Origin: an uncultured Bacteroidota bacterium | GTDB taxonomy: Bacteria > Bacteroidota > Bacteroidia > Flavobacteriales > Flavobacteriaceae | Length of the DNA: 52,607 nt | Direction: 5' to 3' | NCBI GenBank assembly: GCA_902510655.1 | Contig: CABXBY010000003.1 | Span: forward strand, 1-52,607 | In this document: positions 33,013 to 42,345 of the stretch, one piece after another | How positions within the stretch are numbered: the first letter of the stretch is position 1 | How the letters are laid out: every line of letters begins with the position of its first letter | The notes under the pieces: model-generated | What the model was told of the DNA's origin: nothing | What the model saw: the letters and a program-made list of their open reading frames with translations, nothing else | The model's database searches: none | Position numbers and translations under genes: made by a program

Positions 33013-34473
33013 ATGAAAACACAAATTCAAAAAATAATCGGACTGTTAACAATAAGTAGCTTATTGTTCGTGTCCTGTGAAACTGTAGATTTTGGGGATG
33101 AGAATTTAAATCCTAACAGAATATCTACAGCGAACACTGGTGCGCTTATTACTAGCGCAATGAGAAATATTCCAGGTATTGTAAGTAGTGTGAATCCTTT
33201 ATTGTTATCTCAACAAGTTTCTGAGATAACTTATAATGAAGATTCATGTTATGAAACAATACAGTGGGATTTCGACAGTTTTTATACTGGTCCTTTAATG
33301 GATTTACAAACTGTTATTAACCTTAACAATTCTGAGAATGCTGCTGATTATTCTTCATCAGGATCTATAGGAATGCAAAAAGGTGTAGCTCACTTGTTAA
33401 GAGTGTACATGTTACAAGCTATGACAAATATGTGGGGTGCAATGCCTTATTCAGAAGCTCTTCAAGGAGTTGATAACTTAAAGCCTGCATTTGATGATCA
33501 ATCAGCTATCTACGCTGGTATGATGGCAGAAATTGATGCTGCCTTAAGCTTTTTAGATGGTGGTGGATTATCTGGTGACTTTATGTTCAACGGAGATGCA
33601 GCTAAATGGAGACAATTTGGAAATACTATGAAAATGGTTATGGCTCTAAGAATGGCCGATGTTGATCCTGGTACTGCACAAGCTAAATTTAAAGAAGCTG
33701 TTGCTGGAGGTGTATTAGGAAGTAATGCAGATAACATTCACTACCCTTATACTACTTCTGACGATAACGATAACCCATGGCAAGATAGATTTCAGTCTAG
33801 AGAAGATTTCGCTACTAGTGATGTAATGGTTGACCATTTATTTGCTAACAGTGATCCAAGACTTGCAAAGTATGCTGAGCCTGTTGTTAGTGCAACTGGT
33901 GATACATCAAAAATCGACTATGTTGAATATGGTGGAAATACTTACGCTGGAATGCCTTATGGTGTACTAAACCCTGGAATTCTTCAAACTAGAATTTCAT
34001 TCTTACCTGATGCAGTTATATACGATGGAACTGCTGCTGGTGGAATGTTATACAGTTACGCTCAAGTTTGTTTCTCATATGCTGAAGCACATTTAAGAGG
34101 ATGGACTGGTTTAGCAGGAGATGCTCAAACATGGTATGAATTAGGTATCGCAGCTTCTCACGCTCAATGGGGTGTGGCTACTGCAGATGCTGTAGCTTAC
34201 TTAGGTACTATTGCTCCAGTTTCTATGGAAACAATGGCTACTGAAAAGTGGGTTGCTTTATACATGCAAGGACATGAAGCTTGGTCAGAGTGGAGAAGAT
34301 TGGATTATCCAGTTTTAACTCGTGCTACTGATGCTTTAACAGGAACTGGAATACCAGTAAGATATGGTTACGGTGCTAGAACTGCTAGTGCTAATAAAGC
34401 TAACCATGATGCTGCTGTTGCAAAGATTTCTGGTTACAGCCAAGATTCAAAAGTATGGTGGGATACTAAATAA
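33013..34473 (+). CDS. SusD/RagB-family outer membrane lipoprotein
   Basis: Lipobox LLFVSC, directly downstream of susC; SusD-like TPR core (AHLLRVYMLQAMTNMWGAMPYSEAL). Confidence 0.95.
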   Translation: MKTQIQKIIGLLTISSLLFVSCETVDFGDENLNPNRISTANTGALITSAMRNIPGIVSSVNPLLLSQQVSEITYNEDSCYETIQWDFDSFYTGPLMDLQTVINLNNSENAADYSSSGSIGMQKGVAHLLRVYMLQAMTNMWGAMPYSEALQGVDNLKPAFDDQSAIYAGMMAEIDAALSFLDGGGLSGDFMFNGDAAKWRQFGNTMKMVMALRMADVDPGTAQAKFKEAVAGGVLGSNADNIHYPYTTSDDNDNPWQDRFQSREDFATSDVMVDHLFANSDPRLAKYAEPVVSATGDTSKIDYVEYGGNTYAGMPYGVLNPGILQTRISFLPDAVIYDGTAAGGMLYSYAQVCFSYAEAHLRGWTGLAGDAQTWYELGIAASHAQWGVATADAVAYLGTIAPVSMETMATEKWVALYMQGHEAWSEWRRLDYPVLTRATDALTGTGIPVRYGYGARTASANKANHDAAVAKISGYSQDSKVWWDTK

Positions 34474-34496
34474 TTTTAGTAAACTATTTAATATAC

Positions 34497-34526
34497 AAAA
34501 AAGCGCTCTTAGGAGCGCTTTTTTTA
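34497..34526 (+). terminator. Intrinsic terminator after the susCD pair
   Basis: AAAAAAGCGCTC-TTAG-GAGCGCTTTTTTT; perfect stem with U-tract. A/T symmetry also allows function on the other strand. Confidence 0.93.
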
Positions 34527-34576
34527 TTTATACTTAAATAATAATTTTAGTTGTATTAAATCATTAAATTTATAAA

Positions 34577-35281
34577 ATGAAAAAACTATTAAACTCGCTA
34601 TTAATTTTATTATTGCTTTCATTTCAAAACTCGTTTTCCCAAACCTTTGAGATTTCTGAAATTTTCGAAACTAGCAGTGTAATATTGGGGAAAAAATTAA
34701 ATATTGAAGATTATAGCGAAGCAGAGGGCTCTCCTTATTTAAATAAAAAATTTAAAAGTGGTAAATTAATTTTTAAAAATGGTAAAATATATGATGTACT
34801 TACAAGATTAAATGTAGGATCACAAAAATTTGAAATTAAGAAAGATTTTAATTCAAATCCAAATCTAATTGAAATAGATAATTCTGTTAAAGTTGAAATG
34901 GATGGAATTATTTATAAATCACATACTATTAATTTAGATGGACAAGAAGTCATAGCCGTTTTAGAAAATTGTATCGAGTTAAATAATGTTTCACTATATT
35001 ATTTCCCAAGAAAAGTAATAAAAATGCCAGTTGAAACTGGAGGAGCAAATGCTCCGTCATCAGGATCATCTAGTGACCCAAAACCAAAATGGGCTGATGC
35101 TAATGAATTTTTAATTAAAAAAGGTGGCGAATGGCACTCAGTTCCCAGATCATTCAAAAAATTACTTGCTAAAAATATATTTGATCAAAAACTTTTAAAA
35201 AAATATAAAAAAGCAAATAAATTAAATCTTAAGAAAAAGGAAAGTTTAATAGAACTAGTCTCCTACTTTAATTCAATATAA
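34577..35281 (+). CDS. Secreted/periplasmic protein of unknown function
   Basis: N-terminal signal peptide (MKKLLNSLLILLLLSFQNSFSQ); no recognised domain. Confidence 0.65.
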   Translation: MKKLLNSLLILLLLSFQNSFSQTFEISEIFETSSVILGKKLNIEDYSEAEGSPYLNKKFKSGKLIFKNGKIYDVLTRLNVGSQKFEIKKDFNSNPNLIEIDNSVKVEMDGIIYKSHTINLDGQEVIAVLENCIELNNVSLYYFPRKVIKMPVETGGANAPSSGSSSDPKPKWADANEFLIKKGGEWHSVPRSFKKLLAKNIFDQKLLKKYKKANKLNLKKKESLIELVSYFNSI

Positions 35282-35299
35282 TTACCTAATTAATCATAA

Positions 35300-36037
35300 A
35301 TGGAAAAGAATACCTTAATCTATGGTATAAGAGCTGTAATTGAAGCTATTGATTCAAATGAATCGATTAATCGTGTTTTTATGCAAAGAGGATTGAATAA
35401 TAAAAATGGATTTGAATTAATAAAAAAATTAAATAAAAACTCAATTGAAATATCTTACGTTCCTATAGAAAAATTAAACAGACTAACTCCTAAAAATCAT
35501 CAAGGGGTTGTCGCTACAATTTCTCCTATTAACTTCTTAACTATTTCTGATTTAAGTGACTTAATTGAATCAAAGCCTAAATCAATTTCATTATTAATAT
35601 TAGATCAATTATCAGATGTCAGGAATTTTGGAGCGATCGTAAGAACAGCTGAATGCACTGCAATAGATTGTATAGTGATTCAATCTAGTGGAAGTGCACC
35701 TGTTAACGGTGATACTATTAAAACATCCTCTGGAGCAATTTTCAACGTCCCTATTTGTAAAGTTTCTCACATAAAAGATGCTATATTTCTGTTAAAACAA
35801 CATGAAATAAAAATATTCGGAGCATCTGAAAAAGCAGCAAACAATATTTATCAAACACAGTTTGGTAATGCTCAAGCTATTATAATGGGCTCTGAGGGAA
35901 AAGGACTTTCTAGTTCTGTTATAAAATTATGTGATGAACTCATTAGAATCCCTTTACTTGGAAAAATAGAATCTCTAAATGTATCAGTCGCTTGTGGTAC
36001 TATTCTTTATGAAATGGTAAGACAAAAACATCATTAA
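35300..36037 (+). CDS. rlmB: 23S rRNA 2'-O-ribose methyltransferase (SpoU/TrmH family)
   Basis: LIYGIRAVIEAI; LDQLSDVRNFGAIVRTAECTAID; IMGSEGKGLS; IPLLGKIESLNVSVACGTILYE. Confidence 0.92.
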   Translation: MEKNTLIYGIRAVIEAIDSNESINRVFMQRGLNNKNGFELIKKLNKNSIEISYVPIEKLNRLTPKNHQGVVATISPINFLTISDLSDLIESKPKSISLLILDQLSDVRNFGAIVRTAECTAIDCIVIQSSGSAPVNGDTIKTSSGAIFNVPICKVSHIKDAIFLLKQHEIKIFGASEKAANNIYQTQFGNAQAIIMGSEGKGLSSSVIKLCDELIRIPLLGKIESLNVSVACGTILYEMVRQKHH

Positions 36038-36724
36038 TTAAAGAATTTCTTTTAAAGATATTAAGTCATTAATTATTATTGAATTCTCTTGCAAAGTTTC
36101 ATTGTTTGAATTTAAATGAATAGCCTTAAAACCGTTTTTTATAGCTCCCATTACATCTGCTTCATAATTATCGCCAATCATTAAACATTGACTTTTACTT
36201 GTTGCTTTAGAAATATTATAAGCGTATTGAAAAATTTTTGAATGAGGTTTTTTAACACCGACTGTCTCAGAATCAATTATACAAGTAAAATATTTTTTAA
36301 GATTAGAATTTATAATTTTTGTATTTTGAACCTCAGTAAAACCGTTAGTTATTATGTGTAAAGTATATTTTTGAAATAAATAATCTAAAACTTCAATAGC
36401 ATCTTGTAAAAGAAAATTATTATCAGGAAGATGTTTCACATAATCATCAGAAATATCATCAATTACACTAGATTTAATATTTATGTTTAACTTTTCAAAA
36501 GCAGATTTTAATCTGTTGTGCCTTAAATATTCCTTTGTGATTTTATCATCTCTATAAAGATTCCATAAAGAGAAGTTAATAGGCATATAAATTTTCAAAA
36601 AGTCCTTAAGATCAATATCAATATTGTATTTATTTAATAAAAACTTGAAAGTTAGAGATGAATTTTTTTCAAAATCCCATAGCGTATGATCTAAATCAAA
36701 AAATATATGTTTAATATTATTCAT
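36038..36724 (-). CDS. YjjG-family HAD nucleotidase
   Basis: HAD motifs FFDLDHTLWDFEKNS, IITNGFTEVQ, VGVKKPHSKIFQYA, MIGDNYEADVMGA. Confidence 0.88.
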   Translation of the reverse strand: MNNIKHIFFDLDHTLWDFEKNSSLTFKFLLNKYNIDIDLKDFLKIYMPINFSLWNLYRDDKITKEYLRHNRLKSAFEKLNINIKSSVIDDISDDYVKHLPDNNFLLQDAIEVLDYLFQKYTLHIITNGFTEVQNTKIINSNLKKYFTCIIDSETVGVKKPHSKIFQYAYNISKATSKSQCLMIGDNYEADVMGAIKNGFKAIHLNSNNETLQENSIIINDLISLKEIL

Positions 36725-38085
36725 TAATTATTCTTAATAAAATCATTTATAACATCTAAATCTAGTGAAGCATAATTACCTGAGCTCATAAATAATAAAT
36801 TTGTATTCAAAAAAGGTAATTCAAATAAATAATCTTTCAAATTATTTGAATCTGAAATTACTATCATGTTATCATCATTAAACGAATCCTTTATTTTTTG
36901 AACTGATATATTCTTTAATCCTTTACTTGCAACAGCTTTTGGATCATAAAATAAAATTCTTACATCAGCCTGCTTTAAACTATTTCGATATTCACCAATA
37001 AAATCTTCATTTAAACTGCTAAAGGTATGCAGTTCGAGAAGGGCTATTAATTTTCTATTTTTAAATTGATTTTTTAAAGCATTTGTTGTTGCACTAACTT
37101 TGCTAGGAGAATGAGCGAAATCTTTAAAAAATGCTCTGTCATCCATTTCTAACAAAGATTCTAATCTCTTATCAGCACCTCCAAAGGATATAATAGAATT
37201 ATTAAACTCTTCTTCATGAACACCCATTAATTGGCATATTAATTTAGCTCCTGAAAGATTACTTAGATTATGATTGCCAAATATCTTTAATGGTAGATTG
37301 CCTTCATCTGTTTTTAAAAATGAAATATCATTTTCAATAAAAAATTCAGGTAAGGAATATTCAAGTTTTCTAATTGAATTTGAACAATTTAAAACCATTT
37401 GATTTAGTTCTGAATCTAATTCATTGTAAACAACAACTCCCCCTGAAACTATGGAATCAAGAAAAATTTCAAATTGTTTAGAATAAATTTCCTTTGTTGG
37501 AAAGACATTAATATGATCCCAAGCAATTCCACTTAACAAAGCGATATTTGGTTTATATAAGTGAAATTTAGGTCTTCTATCTATAGGAGAAGACAAATAC
37601 TCATCACCCTCAAGTAATATAAAATCATTTTCGTCAGTTAAATGAACCATCGTATTAAAGCCTTTCAACTGAGCTCCAACCATATAATCTACTGAAATAT
37701 TATTATCATTTAAAACATGTAAAACCATAGCTGTTATGGAAGTCTTACCATGACTTCCTCCAATAACTACTCTTGTCTTATTTTTAGACATTTCGTAAAT
37801 AAATTCTGGATAAGAAAATATTTTAATTGATTTGTTTTGTGCTTCTATTAGCTCTGGATTATCCTTTTTTGCATGCATACCCAGAATTACATAATCTAAA
37901 TCATTTGAAATATTTGAAGCATTCCAACCAATTTCTTTTGGAAATAAACTATGGTGAATTAATCTTGATTTAGAGGGTTCAAAAATTGAATCATCACTAC
38001 CTGATACAATGTAGCCTTTAATATGTAATGCTATTGCTAAATTGTGCATTGCACTTCCTCCTATTGCTATAAAATGAATTTTCAT
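36724..38085 (-). CDS. mpl: UDP-N-acetylmuramate:L-alanyl-gamma-D-glutamyl-meso-DAP ligase (Mpl/Mur ligase family)
   Basis: HFIAIGGSAMHNLAIAL; GGSHGKTSITAMV; FLLEGDEYLSSPIDRRPKFHLYKPNIALLSGIAWDHINVFPT. Confidence 0.9.
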   Translation of the reverse strand: MKIHFIAIGGSAMHNLAIALHIKGYIVSGSDDSIFEPSKSRLIHHSLFPKEIGWNASNISNDLDYVILGMHAKKDNPELIEAQNKSIKIFSYPEFIYEMSKNKTRVVIGGSHGKTSITAMVLHVLNDNNISVDYMVGAQLKGFNTMVHLTDENDFILLEGDEYLSSPIDRRPKFHLYKPNIALLSGIAWDHINVFPTKEIYSKQFEIFLDSIVSGGVVVYNELDSELNQMVLNCSNSIRKLEYSLPEFFIENDISFLKTDEGNLPLKIFGNHNLSNLSGAKLICQLMGVHEEEFNNSIISFGGADKRLESLLEMDDRAFFKDFAHSPSKVSATTNALKNQFKNRKLIALLELHTFSSLNEDFIGEYRNSLKQADVRILFYDPKAVASKGLKNISVQKIKDSFNDDNMIVISDSNNLKDYLFELPFLNTNLLFMSSGNYASLDLDVINDFIKNN

Positions 38086-38115
38086 GATATTAAAACTCTA
38101 ATTTAATATTAAAAT

Positions 38116-39117
38116 CTATTCATTTAAAACCTTCCACAAAAGATCTTTTATCTCAACTAATCCAATATTAGAAACAGATGAAATAAATTCAAAAGGAACG
38201 TTTTTAATATTTTTAGAAATATTTTTTTTAGCTTTAAATTTTGCTTTATCGTTAATTAAATCAGATTTAGATATAGCAATAATCCTTTGTTTATCCAATA
38301 ATTCAGGATTATACTTCTTTAATTCATTAAGAAGAATTTTATATTGACTAACCACATCTTCTGATTCAGCAGAGAGCAAAAACAGAAGAACTGAATTTCT
38401 TTCGATATGCCTAAGAAAATGATGTCCTAGTCCTCTGCCCTCAGATGCTCCTTCAATTATTCCAGGAATATCTGCCATAACAAAAGATCTGTAATCCCTA
38501 TATTGAACAATTCCTAAATTAGGTTTAAGAGTAGTAAACTCATAATTCCCTATTTTTGGTTTTGCAGAGGTAATAGTTTTCAAGAGTGTCGATTTTCCAA
38601 CATTTGGGAATCCAACTAAACCAACATCAGCTAATAGTTTTAATTCTAATGTCAATTGTCTTTCTTTTCCCTTAATTCCCGGCTGAGAATATCTAGGAGC
38701 TTGATTAGTAGAAGATCTAAAATTCCAATTACCTAAACCTCCTTTACCTCCATCTAAAATAATTTTTTGGTCACCATCTGCAATAGTTTCATATATGATC
38801 TTATTGGTTTCCGTGTCTCTTATGACAGTGCCTACAGGTACTCTAATAAGAGCATCATTACCATCTGCTCCTGTACTTCTACTTCCACTTCCATCTCCAC
38901 CGTGACCACATTTAAAATGTTTTTGAAATCTAAAGTGATGTAATGTCCACAAAGATTTGTCAGTTACAAAAATAACATGTCCTCCTCTTCCACCGTCACC
39001 ACCGTCAGGGCCTCCTTTGGTAATGTATTTTTCTCGTCTAAAATGAGCAGATCCTTTTCCTCCGTTACCAGAAAAGACATTAATCTTTACATAATCAACA
39101 AAATTACCCTCTGTCAT
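38116..39117 (-). CDS. obgE: Obg-family GTPase
   Basis: [77 protein letters not shown]. Confidence 0.97.
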   Translation of the reverse strand: MTEGNFVDYVKINVFSGNGGKGSAHFRREKYITKGGPDGGDGGRGGHVIFVTDKSLWTLHHFRFQKHFKCGHGGDGSGSRSTGADGNDALIRVPVGTVIRDTETNKIIYETIADGDQKIILDGGKGGLGNWNFRSSTNQAPRYSQPGIKGKERQLTLELKLLADVGLVGFPNVGKSTLLKTITSAKPKIGNYEFTTLKPNLGIVQYRDYRSFVMADIPGIIEGASEGRGLGHHFLRHIERNSVLLFLLSAESEDVVSQYKILLNELKKYNPELLDKQRIIAISKSDLINDKAKFKAKKNISKNIKNVPFEFISSVSNIGLVEIKDLLWKVLNE

Positions 39118-39692
39118 TATATATTGTTATCGATGGTTTTAAAAATTCTAGCACTTATTTCATTAACATCTCCTACCCCATTTACTTCAAAAAATTTATT
39201 TTGATTCTTATAATAATTAATAAGCGGAGAAGTCTTGTTATTATACTCTTCAAACCTATTTTGAATTTTAGATCTATCTTGATCATCTGCTCTTCCACTA
39301 TCTTTTCCTCTGTTAATTAATCTGTCAATTAATAAATTTTCATCAACTTCTAGAGCTATTGTCATAGAAATACTCAATTTTAATGTACTTAAAAACTGAT
39401 CTAAAATTTCAGCCTGAACAGTTGTTCTGGGAAAGCCATCAAAGATGAATCCATTTGCATTAGAATGTTTATTAACTTCTGCTTCCAACATTTTAATTGT
39501 TACTTCATCTGGAACTAAATCTCCTTTCTCCATGTAAGATTTGGCCAATAACCCTAAATCTGTATTATTTAAAATGTTATTTCTAAACAAATCTCCAGTA
39601 GATATATGAATCAAATCGTATTTTCCTTTAACAAACTCGGATTGAGTTCCTTTACCAGACCCTGGCTTTCCAAACAATATTAAATTAATCAT
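39117..39692 (-). CDS. adk: Adenylate kinase
   Basis: [36 protein letters not shown]. Confidence 0.96.
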   Translation of the reverse strand: MINLILFGKPGSGKGTQSEFVKGKYDLIHISTGDLFRNNILNNTDLGLLAKSYMEKGDLVPDEVTIKMLEAEVNKHSNANGFIFDGFPRTTVQAEILDQFLSTLKLSISMTIALEVDENLLIDRLINRGKDSGRADDQDRSKIQNRFEEYNNKTSPLINYYKNQNKFFEVNGVGDVNEISARIFKTIDNNI

Positions 39693-39714
39693 AGTAACTA
39701 AAAATATAAGAAAA

Positions 39715-39722
39715 CAAATATA
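39715..39722 (-). promoter_or_regulatory. Candidate -7 element (TATATTTG) for adk-obgE
   Basis: TANNTTTG match on the minus strand 22 nt upstream of the adk ATG; -33 weak. Confidence 0.45.
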
Positions 39723-39771
39723 ACCCCAAAATCAATAGTTAAATAATTTTATGCCAAATAACATTTTAATG

Positions 39772-39779
39772 TATTTTTG
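39772..39779 (+). promoter_or_regulatory. Candidate -7 element (TATTTTTG) for purK-purE
   Basis: TANNTTTG match 19 nt upstream of the ATG at 39799. Confidence 0.45.
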
Positions 39780-39798
39780 CCAAACAATCTTTTTTAAA

Positions 39799-40932
39799 AT
39801 GAATTATTCTACATCAGATTTTACATTAGGTATTTTAGGAGGTGGTCAACTTGGTAAAATGTTATTACAAGTAACATCCAGATTGAGTATAAAAACTAAC
39901 GTTTTAGATCCTAGTAATGATTCGCCTTGTAAAGAAATGTGCTCCGAATTCACAATAGGACAATTAATGGATTTTGATGCAGTATATAATTTTGGAAAAA
40001 AATGTGATGTTGTTACTTACGAAATTGAACATGTTAATGTTGATGCATTGGAAAAATTAGAAAGAAACGGTATAAATGTATATCCTGATTCTAAAACATT
40101 AAAAATCATTCAGGACAAATCCACTCAAAAAGATTTTTTTATAAAAAACAATATTCCCACTGCAAATCATAAGTACTTTAAATCATTGAAAGATTTAGAA
40201 AGTATTAAATATCCTTGTGTTTGGAAAAAAACTAAATTCGGATACGATGGATATGGGGTCAAGATATTAAAATCAAAAGAAGATTTTAAAAATTTACCAG
40301 AAACTGAATTTATTATTGAAGACCTAATACCTTTCAAAAAGGAATTAGCCACTACCGTAGCAAGAAACAAAAGTGGGCAAATAGAAATTTTTCCCATAGT
40401 TGAAATGATGTTTAATGATACTTCTAATCAGGTTGAATATGTACTTTGTCCTGCACAAATAAGTTCTGAATTAAATGAAAAAGCTAAAAAAATAGCTTTA
40501 AAAGTTTCTAAATCATTTAAACAAGTAGGATTATTAGCAGTAGAAATGTTTTTAACTCATGATGATAAAATTTTAATAAATGAAGTAGCTCCTAGACCAC
40601 ATAATAGCGCACATTATTCAATTGAAAGTTGTGTTAATTCACAATTTGATCAGCATATTAATTCTATACTAGACTTACCACTTGGTTCATCAAAATCTAA
40701 TTCTTTAGCAATTATGATTAACTTAGTAGGTGAATTAGGTCACGAAGGTGAGGTAGTATATGACGGAGTTAAAGAAGCTATGTTACTTAATAATGTTAAA
40801 GTACATATATATGGGAAAAGCAAAACAAAACCCAATAGAAAAATGGGACATGCTACTGTATTAGATTCTAATTTAGAAAATGCTTTGAAAAAAGCTAAAA
40901 AAATTAAAGAATTAATTAAAGTTAAAACATAA
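39799..40932 (+). CDS. purK: 5-(carboxyamino)imidazole ribonucleotide synthase
   Basis: TLGILGGGQLGKMLLQ; CDVVTYEIEHVNVDALE; INEVAPRPHNSAHYSIE. ORF track begins at 39751, but a promoter-like TATTTTTG falls inside that extension. Confidence 0.93.
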   Translation: MNYSTSDFTLGILGGGQLGKMLLQVTSRLSIKTNVLDPSNDSPCKEMCSEFTIGQLMDFDAVYNFGKKCDVVTYEIEHVNVDALEKLERNGINVYPDSKTLKIIQDKSTQKDFFIKNNIPTANHKYFKSLKDLESIKYPCVWKKTKFGYDGYGVKILKSKEDFKNLPETEFIIEDLIPFKKELATTVARNKSGQIEIFPIVEMMFNDTSNQVEYVLCPAQISSELNEKAKKIALKVSKSFKQVGLLAVEMFLTHDDKILINEVAPRPHNSAHYSIESCVNSQFDQHINSILDLPLGSSKSNSLAIMINLVGELGHEGEVVYDGVKEAMLLNNVKVHIYGKSKTKPNRKMGHATVLDSNLENALKKAKKIKELIKVKT

Positions 40933-40937
40933 TTATT

Positions 40938-41414
40938 ATGGCAAAAGTTGGTATTATAATGGGAAGTAAATCTGATCTTCCTATTATGCAAGAAGCAATT
41001 GATATTTTAAATGAATTTGGTATTCAAAATGATGTTGATATTGTATCAGCTCACAGAACACCTGAAAAAATGATGAAATATGGTGAAAATGCTCATAAAA
41101 ATGGATATTCAGTAATCATAGCAGGCGCTGGAGGAGCAGCACATCTTCCTGGAATGATGGCCTCAATAACACCTCTACCTGTAATTGGTGTCCCTATCAA
41201 ATCAAGAAACTCAATTGACGGTTGGGATTCGATTTTATCTATACTTCAAATGCCTAGTGGAGTCCCAGTTGGCACAGTAGCTTTAAATGGAGGAAAAAAT
41301 GCTGGAATATTGGCTGCTGAAATTATTGGAAGCAGTAATAATGAGGTTTTAGAAAAACTATTGAAGTTTAAAGAAGATCTTAAGAAAAAGGTTTTAAACG
41401 ATTCGGTTAAATAG
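40938..41414 (+). CDS. purE: N5-carboxyaminoimidazole ribonucleotide mutase
   Basis: AKVGIIMGSKSDLPIMQEA; SAHRTPEKM; IIAGAGGAAHLPGMMASITPLPVIGVPI. Confidence 0.97.
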   Translation: MAKVGIIMGSKSDLPIMQEAIDILNEFGIQNDVDIVSAHRTPEKMMKYGENAHKNGYSVIIAGAGGAAHLPGMMASITPLPVIGVPIKSRNSIDGWDSILSILQMPSGVPVGTVALNGGKNAGILAAEIIGSSNNEVLEKLLKFKEDLKKKVLNDSVK

Positions 41415-42218
41415 AATAAATTGAATAATTAACCAATATACAGGTAAAGATTCAACCCAGAAACTTGAGAAATACTTTGTCTGATTTTCTTTTGTTATAT
41501 GCGTAATAAAAATCAAAATTAAAGATATTAATAAATCAGAAATTAAATCAACGCTTCTTCCATTGCTAAAAACAGAAATAAAAATAAAAATAAAAATAAG
41601 TACGTAACTTATATACTTCGAATTGTTTATTCCATAAATCTGAGGAATTGTTTTTAGATCGTTTGAGTCATATTTTAAATCCCTAATCTCAAAAGGCATT
41701 GTATAAACTATTACAAATAAAAAAAACTGAATAAATAAAAATATTAAATCACCATAATTTTTACTATTTGATTCTATAAAAGGAAATATTACGGTTGAAC
41801 CGGACCAACAGATTGCAACTAAAAAAATTTTAATTTTACTTCTATTTCTAAAATTAGAAATAGAATTATTTATTGGAAAAACATATAGAATACAAATTAA
41901 TAAAAGAATAAATCCAAAAAATAATGCTTCAACAGTTAAAAAAAATAAAGAATAAAAAAGAAAAAACCCAATTGAAAAACTTAGTATTTGAATTTTTTTT
42001 ATTGGAGCATTTTGCACAAAAAAATAATATGGTAAAGTTGAAGCGTATTTTATAAAATTATAAACAACAATAGTTGAAGAAAAAAGACAAATTAGCACAT
42101 AATAATTTAAATCTATCTGAAGTTTGAAAATTGATGTTAAATAAAGTGAAACCACACATAATCCAAGATGAAAACTTGACTTTATATAAAAATCAAAAAG
42201 TTTATTAATAAACAACAT
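41394..42218 (-). CDS. Multi-pass membrane protein, possibly UbiA prenyltransferase-like
   Basis: Many hydrophobic segments; size and topology compatible with a UbiA-like protein, but diagnostic Asp motifs are not clear. Confidence 0.55.
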   Translation of the reverse strand: MLFINKLFDFYIKSSFHLGLCVVSLYLTSIFKLQIDLNYYVLICLFSSTIVVYNFIKYASTLPYYFFVQNAPIKKIQILSFSIGFFLFYSLFFLTVEALFFGFILLLICILYVFPINNSISNFRNRSKIKIFLVAICWSGSTVIFPFIESNSKNYGDLIFLFIQFFLFVIVYTMPFEIRDLKYDSNDLKTIPQIYGINNSKYISYVLIFIFIFISVFSNGRSVDLISDLLISLILIFITHITKENQTKYFSSFWVESLPVYWLIIQFILFNRIV

Positions 42219-42316
42219 TTAACTGAATTTTATAATTATAATTTATGGTTAGTTAATAAGTTAAAAACTTTTTTTTATAACAACTAAATTTATGTATTAA
42301 TTATGTTGATATTATT

Positions 42317-42324
42317 TATTTTTG
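42317..42324 (+). promoter_or_regulatory. Candidate -7 element (TATTTTTG) for gcvP
   Basis: TANNTTTG match 21 nt before the ATG; the -33 element is weak. Confidence 0.45.
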
Positions 42325-42345
42325 TATGATAATTTTTTATAATAT

